Below the pieces are notes generated by a model. It ran no database searches, was not told where the DNA came from, and saw only the letters and a list, made by a program, of their open reading frames with translations. From an uncultured Pseudomonadota bacterium (GTDB lineage: Bacteria > Myxococcota_A > Bradymonadia > Bradymonadales > GCA-2716585), in contig CAKZKQ010000724.1 of NCBI GenBank assembly GCA_937123825.1, positions 1 through 47,741 on the forward strand: a DNA stretch of 47,741 nt. Reading direction: 5' to 3'. The position numbers and the translations under genes were made by a program. The number at the start of each line of letters is the position of its first letter. The first letter of the stretch is position 1. Of this stretch, positions 43,001 through 47,741 are shown one piece after another.

Positions 43001-46000
43001 AAGCGAGCAGATATCTCGGTTCGGCGGTCTTGATGATCGCCATGACAGCGGCCATGGGCGGCTGCGGCACGCCCGCGCCGCCGCCCAACCTCAGCCTCGA
43101 CGGCCCCACGCGTGTCACGCTGGGCGCCGTGTGCCTCGTCGGCAGCGCGGCCCCTCGCCAGCGCGTCTCTGTGGAGCGCTGCGACGCCGGTGAGTTTGAC
43201 GGCGAAGTCACCCGAATCCAGGAAAACGCCTACATCACCAACCAGCTTGGCAACTCTGTGGCCGTGGTGGAGTTCAGCGGCTCGTTGCCCAGCCTTGTGG
43301 ATACGCGCCTGGACGTCCCTGGCGTGACCCACATCCCGGTTGGCGGCGGCCCCTCAGAGATCGCCGTCAGCAGCGACGGCAACTTTGTCTTCACCTACAA
43401 CCAATTCGACAGAGACATCAGCGTCATCTCGGCCGACCTGCGCGTCGAGGTGGCCCGCGTGCCGCTGGACGCGACCGTCTCGCGCCTCTTTGTCGGCACC
43501 GACTCCCAGGATCCCGAGCGCGAGTCGCTCTGGGTTCTGAGCGCCAACCCGGCAGAGATCTCCGAGGTGCGCTGGTCCTTCACCTGCGACGGCTCCGACA
43601 CCTACGTCGAAGCCTGCCAGCCCGAGCTGGACGTGGAGACCCACACCGCCTTTGCCCTGCCCGAGGGATCTTTTCCCCGCGATGGTGCCATTTCGCCCAC
43701 CAAAGACAGCCTCTTTGTGACCTTCGGGGCGCGCGCCTCGATGGTGGAAGTCTTGATGGCGGCGCCTGGAGAAGACGACCCCCGCGTGTGTGAGGATGGC
43801 GGCGACGCCCCGTGCATCGCGCGTCAGATTGGTCTGACCTTTGGCTGCCTGGACGGCATCGACAACGACGGCGACGGCCTGGTGGACGCTGCCGATCCGC
43901 AGTGCCTCGACCCGTTCTCGGGTGAATCCGCCGACGGCGTGCGCAGAGCCCCCGATACGGCCTGCAACGACGGCATCGACAACGACGGTGATGGCCGCGT
44001 GGACGCCGCCGACGACGGCTGCGCCTTTGCCGCCGACCGCTCCGAGGGCGGCGGCTTCCGCCTGCCCGAGTGTGAAGACGGCCTGGACAACGACGGCGAT
44101 GGCGCGACGGACGCCGATGACCCCGACTGCGCCGAAGCGGCCGCCGGAGAGTCCACCGCGCCCACCGACGTCGCGGGCTTGCCCGCGTGCGCCGATGGCC
44201 TGGACAACGACGGCGACGGTTCTGTGGACCTCGACGATCCCGGCTGCGCCTCGGGCCCCGATGGTGACACCGAGTTGTCGGCCGTGGGCCCCTGCAACGA
44301 CGGCATCGACAACGACGGCGACGGCGCCGTGGATTACCCCGCCGACGCCGATTGCTACGGTGCCGGTGGCAGCAGCGAGGCTGCCGCGCCCGTCTTTGAG
44401 TTTGGTCCCGTGGCCATCGACCCCGAAGGGCGCTATGCCTACGTGGTGGATCGGCGCGAGCTTCAGGTCATCATCATCGATCTGAACACCAACGCGGTGC
44501 TCGACCCCTCCAACTGCGGAGATGGTGAGGATCGTTGCCGTCCGCGTCCCGGAGACACCCGCATCGGCGTGCCGGTGGGCCGCGTGCCTCAGTCGCTGGT
44601 GGCGCGTCGCCTGGAGACGACCATCGACCAGTCGGACGCGGTGCGGATCGACGGCGGTGACAGCTCGTTCCCGCGCACCACGCGCGTGCTGCGGACCACC
44701 CGCACCCGTGCCTTTGCCAACGTGGCCACCACCAGCGGCAGCGTCTTCTTTGTCGAGGCTGCCCAGGACATCCGCGTGGTGGAGATCGAAGAAGAGTTTG
44801 ACGACAGCGGCAGCTCTCAGGGAGAGGTCGAGAACCTGCTCTTTGAGGCGACCAACCCCATTTTGCGCCGCCGCGACGGGGAGAGCGCCCCGGCGATCTC
44901 TTCGACGGTGTCGTGCGATTTGAACGATGAGATCTTTGAGTTCATCGACGACGTCCGCGGCGAAACCGTGTCGCGTTTTCAGACGCGCTGCGACGCGCCG
45001 GAGCTGCCCCAGGTGGTGCCGTGGTGCGATCCCGACGTGATCCCTGGCTGCGTCTGTGAGACTGGGGACGATGGGGCGCAGTCGTGCATTGTGACCGGCT
45101 TGGATCCCGACGACGTGACGCTGCGCGCCCGTGGCCTGACGCTGACGACGCTGGCCGAAGGTGAGGACGCCGATTTCTGCACCGAAGAGGGTCAAGACAG
45201 CGTGGGTTGCCTGTGCCGGGCCAGCAACGGCCGCACCTGCACGCCGGGCTCGGATGGATGTACCTGCACCAAGGCCAACATCGACTTTGGGGCCGAAACC
45301 GACGACTTCTACATCCCCGCCGACACCTGGAACGTGACCTATGAAGGTGTGGTGGCGTCGCGCTCGGATCTGATCGTGGATCAGGCGCTTGAGGGCGTGG
45401 TTCAGGTCAGCGGCGGCGATCTTTGCGCCGCTGGCGTGGAAGACGGGGACGTGTTGGTCCTGCTTAGCGTGGTGACGCCTTCGTCGGACGGCGCGGACTG
45501 CACGGCCTTTGAAGATCGCACGCTGGCCTACCGCGTGGACTCGGTGTCTGCGGGTTACATCCAGCTTTCGGTGTTGGCCGACGGCGCGGTGCTGGGCTTT
45601 GACGGCAACGATCCGGAATTGGTCCAGGCGCTGCCGACGCGCGAGTGCTTTGCTTCGGGCTTGCGCGGCGAGTTCCGCGCGGTGGACCGTTGGGTGGTCA
45701 GGGGGGATCGCACCGGTGTGATCTCCAACCGCGTGGGCGCCTCGGGTGTGTGCGTGGAGCGCTCTGACGCGCTCGATCAGAACTCGCGCGCCGACACCGG
45801 CTCGCCGTTCAGCGGTCCTTTCTTCTCGTTCCTGATTGAGCCCGGCGAGGGTGACGTTGAGGTCCCGCGTGACTTCAACTTCAGCTTTACGACCAGCAGC
45901 CGCTTCCGTTCCACGATCCTTGAGGGTGGCCCCACGCCGACCGACATCGCGGTCCTGGACACCCGCAGCGGCGACTTTGTCTTTGTGCTCGACGCGGGCA

Positions 46001-46059
46001 CGAACATCATCCGGGTGTACGGCGCTCGGACCGGCAACGCGCTGGGCCTGCTCTTCTAA
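42997..46059 (+). CDS. Large lipoprotein with five DNDGDG metal-binding motifs
   Basis: A 1020-residue protein with lipobox GGC near residue 23. The N-terminal third is propeller-like (YITNQLGNSVAVVEF, SEIAVSSDGNFVFTYNQFD). Five copies of C-x-DG(I/L)DNDGDG-x2-D follow between about 43848 and 44360; each matches the putative metal-binding motif described for MopE-like proteins (PF11617 type). More blade-like segments follow (VAIDPEGRYAYVVDRRELQVIIIDL), then a Cys-rich part (CVCETGDDGAQSC, CLCRASNGRTCTPGSDGCTC) and a final blade (DIAVLDTRSGDFVFVLDAGTN). The motif may bind Ca2+ or Cu; which metal is unknown. ATG 42997 overlaps the previous stop, so the two lipoproteins are coupled. Confidence 0.85.
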   Translation: MKASRYLGSAVLMIAMTAAMGGCGTPAPPPNLSLDGPTRVTLGAVCLVGSAAPRQRVSVERCDAGEFDGEVTRIQENAYITNQLGNSVAVVEFSGSLPSLVDTRLDVPGVTHIPVGGGPSEIAVSSDGNFVFTYNQFDRDISVISADLRVEVARVPLDATVSRLFVGTDSQDPERESLWVLSANPAEISEVRWSFTCDGSDTYVEACQPELDVETHTAFALPEGSFPRDGAISPTKDSLFVTFGARASMVEVLMAAPGEDDPRVCEDGGDAPCIARQIGLTFGCLDGIDNDGDGLVDAADPQCLDPFSGESADGVRRAPDTACNDGIDNDGDGRVDAADDGCAFAADRSEGGGFRLPECEDGLDNDGDGATDADDPDCAEAAAGESTAPTDVAGLPACADGLDNDGDGSVDLDDPGCASGPDGDTELSAVGPCNDGIDNDGDGAVDYPADADCYGAGGSSEAAAPVFEFGPVAIDPEGRYAYVVDRRELQVIIIDLNTNAVLDPSNCGDGEDRCRPRPGDTRIGVPVGRVPQSLVARRLETTIDQSDAVRIDGGDSSFPRTTRVLRTTRTRAFANVATTSGSVFFVEAAQDIRVVEIEEEFDDSGSSQGEVENLLFEATNPILRRRDGESAPAISSTVSCDLNDEIFEFIDDVRGETVSRFQTRCDAPELPQVVPWCDPDVIPGCVCETGDDGAQSCIVTGLDPDDVTLRARGLTLTTLAEGEDADFCTEEGQDSVGCLCRASNGRTCTPGSDGCTCTKANIDFGAETDDFYIPADTWNVTYEGVVASRSDLIVDQALEGVVQVSGGDLCAAGVEDGDVLVLLSVVTPSSDGADCTAFEDRTLAYRVDSVSAGYIQLSVLADGAVLGFDGNDPELVQALPTRECFASGLRGEFRAVDRWVVRGDRTGVISNRVGASGVCVERSDALDQNSRADTGSPFSGPFFSFLIEPGEGDVEVPRDFNFSFTTSSRFRSTILEGGPTPTDIAVLDTRSGDFVFVLDAGTNIIRVYGARTGNALGLLF
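43848..44360. repeat. Five DGxDNDGDG coding repeats
   Basis: The string GACAACGACGGCGA(C/T)GG recurs at intervals of about 105-125 bases, once per motif, within the lipoprotein gene. Confidence 0.8.
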
Positions 46060-46061
46060 GT

Positions 46062-46076
46062 CGAAGCGCTGCTTCG
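46062..46076 (+). terminator. Weak hairpin between convergent genes
   Basis: CGAAGC-GCT-GCTTCG just behind the stop at 46059, followed some bases later by a pyrimidine-rich stretch (CCCTTTTCTTTCCCTTT). It is a plausible but imperfect terminator for the lipoprotein operon. Confidence 0.35.
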
Positions 46077-46135
46077 GCGCCCGACTGTTCCCTTTTCTTT
46101 CCCTTTAAAGCTTCTGAGTGTGTCCCTGGAAGGCC

Positions 46136-46759
46136 TCAGCCTTCTTCTGGGATATCTGCGTCCGCGTTGTCTGAAGGCTTTGGAGCCGTTGTGGAGGTGG
46201 CTTTAAAGAGGTTTTGGAGGGCTCTGCGGTATTTGGCGTGGAACTGGGGGGTTTGGACGTCTTCTCCGGCGATCATCTTGGAGAAGGACGGCAGCAGGTT
46301 GGGGTAGCTGGCCAGGGCGACCATGGCCAGGGCAGCGGCGCCTTTGAGTTCGGGGTCGCCCTGGGCGATGTGTTCAAAGCTGCCCAGCATCTCCTGGATG
46401 CGGGCGGTGCGGGCTTCGGTTTCGATGGGCTCTTTGGCCTGGAGCTGTTCCCACAGCAGCAAGCGGCCCTGATCGGCGTTCTCTTTGGTGTGTGCCAGCA
46501 TGCCCATCACGGTCTCCAGTGGGACAGTGTGTTGCAGCGAGAGCAGATCGCGGCTCCTGCTCTCGGAGAGCATGGACTTGAGGGCCAGGCTCCACAGCTC
46601 ATCTTTGCCGCCGTGGTGGTGGTAGAGCATGCCTTTGTTGCACCGCGCGCGTTTGGCGATGCGGTCCATGCGGGCGCCGGCGTATCCAAACTCCACAAAT
46701 TCATCAATGGCCGCCTGGAGGATGCGTTCGGTGGTGCTGGGCTCTGGTGCCTGGTTCAT
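46136..46759 (-). CDS. TetR-family transcriptional regulator
   Basis: A 207-residue protein from ATG 46759, with AAGGAC 7 bases upstream. The N-terminal helix-turn-helix is typical of TetR: ILQAAIDEFVEFGYAGARMDRIAKRARCNKGMLYHHHGGKDELW-like, with the conserved F, G, Y and K residues. The rest is an alpha-helical ligand/dimerisation domain. It is transcribed divergently from a TolC-family gene, and palindromes lie between them, so it most likely represses that efflux gene and itself and is released by a small molecule. The inducer is unknown. Confidence 0.93.
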   Translation of the reverse strand: MNQAPEPSTTERILQAAIDEFVEFGYAGARMDRIAKRARCNKGMLYHHHGGKDELWSLALKSMLSESRSRDLLSLQHTVPLETVMGMLAHTKENADQGRLLLWEQLQAKEPIETEARTARIQEMLGSFEHIAQGDPELKGAAALAMVALASYPNLLPSFSKMIAGEDVQTPQFHAKYRRALQNLFKATSTTAPKPSDNADADIPEEG

Positions 46760-46816
46760 GGCGGTGTCCTTGTGGTGCGTTTGTCCGTCATGAAGGTGTG
46801 GCTCTGAAAAGAGCGC

Positions 46817-46845
46817 TTGACAAGGTTTGTGCGGGCCCCTAATTC
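46817..46845 (+). promoter_or_regulatory. Promoter of the TolC-family gene
   Basis: A perfect TTGACA (46817-46822), a 17-base spacer and TAATTC (46840-46845). The start point would fall at about 46852, inside the palindromes, the position expected for repression. Confidence 0.55.
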
Positions 46846-46847
46846 AC

Positions 46848-46863
46848 AACCAACTGTTTGGTT
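46848..46863. promoter_or_regulatory. TetR operator candidate 1: AACCAA-CTGT-TTGGTT
   Basis: Perfect 6-base arms and a 4-base spacer directly downstream of the -10 box of the efflux gene. Its symmetry and spacing are typical of TetR-family sites. Confidence 0.7.
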
Positions 46864-46880
46864 CAACCGTTTGGTTGAAC
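46861..46880. promoter_or_regulatory. TetR operator candidate 2: GTTCAACC-GTTT-GGTTGAAC
   Basis: Perfect 8-base arms with a 4-base spacer, overlapping the first palindrome by three bases. The inner AACC-N4-GGTT core is shared. A third small palindrome GGTTAACC lies at 46886-46893. Confidence 0.7.
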
Positions 46881-46917
46881 TTGTTGGTTAACCGCCCTCT
46901 GCACAGGTCATCCAGCC

Positions 46918-47741
46918 ATGTCTCAGCGTCCAGCACCCCCTTTGTTTGAGCCAAGAACGCCGCACCGCCCGCACCGCCCGCACCGTCACCGCGCGATGGA
47001 GCCCGCTTCCAGGGGTTTGGCGATGGCGCTGAGCGTGATGTGTGCGTTGGCCGTGGGTGCCACCGCGGTGGCTCAGCCGCTGGGGTTTGATCAGGCGATC
47101 TCTGCGGCCAGCGCGGACAACCTGCAGGCCAAAGTGGGTCAACTTCGTGTGGACGAGGCGGCGATCATGGCCGAGCAGGCTGGCGCGCGTTATCTGCCGA
47201 TCTTGCGCGTGGAGGCCAACACGATGGTTTGGGACGACGAGGTCAGTCTGAACCTGGGCGGTGGGGGCGGCGCGCCAGCGGACCTGCCCGAGCCGATGAC
47301 CCCCTACGAGGCTGTGCTGGCGGGTTTGCTGACGCAGCTTGGCGAGCCGGTGACGGTGCGCGAACAGCTCACGGCCGAGGTGCAGGTGTCGGTGATTCAG
47401 CCGCTGGGGCAGCTCTACAAGATCCACCTGGCCGACGAGTTGAGTCAGACCCAGGTGGACGTGGCGCGCCTTGAGCAGGCGTTGACGCAGGAGCAGATCA
47501 CGCGCGGGACCAGCGCGGCGTACCTGCAGTGGCTCTTGCTCGATCAGCTTCTGGACAACGCCAGGGTGTCGCTGGACGAGCTGCTGGCGCAGGAAAAGCG
47601 GGTCAAGGTCCTGGTGGACAACGACGTGGCGCTGCCCGCAGACGTGTTGCGCCTGGGCGTGGCGATCGCCGACGCGCGCAAAGAGGTGATCCGGTTGGAA
47701 AACGGCCGTCAGATCGCCGGGGCCCAGTTGACCACGCTGAT
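46918..47741 (+). CDS. TolC-family outer-membrane efflux protein, C-terminus beyond the right edge
   Basis: An open frame of 274 codons from ATG 46918 to the edge. An alternative ATG at 46996 would remove an odd RPHRPHRHR leader; neither has a strong ribosome site, and the second gives a more usual signal peptide (GLAMALSVMCALAVGATAVAQ). The mature part is alpha-helical with TolC-like heptads (AISAASADNLQAKVGQLRVDEAA, ARYLPILRVEANT, VSVIQPLGQLYKIHLADELSQTQVDVARLEQAL). TolC proteins form the exit duct of tripartite efflux or type I secretion systems. Regulated by the divergent TetR. Pump genes would be expected to the right. Confidence 0.85.
   Translation, partial: MSQRPAPPLFEPRTPHRPHRPHRHRAMEPASRGLAMALSVMCALAVGATAVAQPLGFDQAISAASADNLQAKVGQLRVDEAAIMAEQAGARYLPILRVEANTMVWDDEVSLNLGGGGGAPADLPEPMTPYEAVLAGLLTQLGEPVTVREQLTAEVQVSVIQPLGQLYKIHLADELSQTQVDVARLEQALTQEQITRGTSAAYLQWLLLDQLLDNARVSLDELLAQEKRVKVLVDNDVALPADVLRLGVAIADARKEVIRLENGRQIAGAQLTTL

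Overview
The window reads as chromosomal DNA of a GC-rich, Gram-negative bacterium with a deltaproteobacterial style, most likely Myxococcota and perhaps Bradymonadia. That placement is an inference. It rests on the many lipoproteins with Asp/Pro-rich or NND-repeat stalks, a Ser/Thr kinase beside an FHA-sigma54 activator, Notch-like EGF repeats and MopE-like DNDGDG motifs in lipoproteins, an alkylglycerone-phosphate-synthase-like flavoprotein, and the phoH-7TM-HD-ybeY gene order. I saw no insertion sequence, phage gene, CRISPR array or replication origin.

Left part (1-12.0 kb, all on the minus strand). Reading right to left there is a transmembrane Ser/Thr kinase (11921-10080), an exported TPR/PEGA-like protein (10060-8603), and two very large pentapeptide-repeat lipoproteins (8603-6399 and 6402-3808). 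The last three genes are joined by 1-4 base overlaps. Beyond a gap of about 290 bases lie an FHA-domain sigma-54 activator (3515-1908), a Cys-rich acidic lipoprotein (1890-1237) and an EGF-repeat lipoprotein that runs off the left edge. A kinase that could write phospho-threonine, an FHA activator that could read it, and a set of repeat-built surface lipoproteins look like one signalling and cell-surface module. This is my best candidate for an undescribed system. The pentapeptide proteins are regularly interrupted by a four-cysteine CPDG...CGGHL insert that I do not recognise as a named domain.

Middle part (12-27 kb). It holds a small beta-barrel gene coupled to an AGPS-like flavoprotein gene, a secreted calcium-repeat protein, a DUF3553-like protein, rsmG coupled to a GH1 glycosidase lipoprotein, a membrane-anchored unknown, RNase P RNA (rnpB), a zinc-ribbon coiled-coil protein, a tRNA with anticodon CAU that has its own promoter and terminator, a Cys-rich lipoprotein overlapping a di-haem cytochrome-like lipoprotein, a YqaA-type membrane protein, a small lipoprotein coupled to a left-handed beta-helix protein, and mazG.

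Right part (27-47.7 kb). A plus-strand run carries a large membrane TPR/zinc-ribbon protein, a DUF4388/MshEN/pseudopilin-like fusion, phoH, a 7TM-HD phosphodiesterase with unusual insertions, ybeY overlapping it by 119 bases, and a conserved unknown. A minus-strand Cys-rich propeller-like lipoprotein follows. Then come a fused glycyl-tRNA synthetase with a structured leader, two coupled propeller-like lipoproteins (the second with five DNDGDG motifs), a TetR regulator, and a divergent TolC-family gene cut by the right edge. The TetR-TolC gap contains clear palindromic operator candidates.

All calls come from reading sequence and translated proteins. No database search was run.
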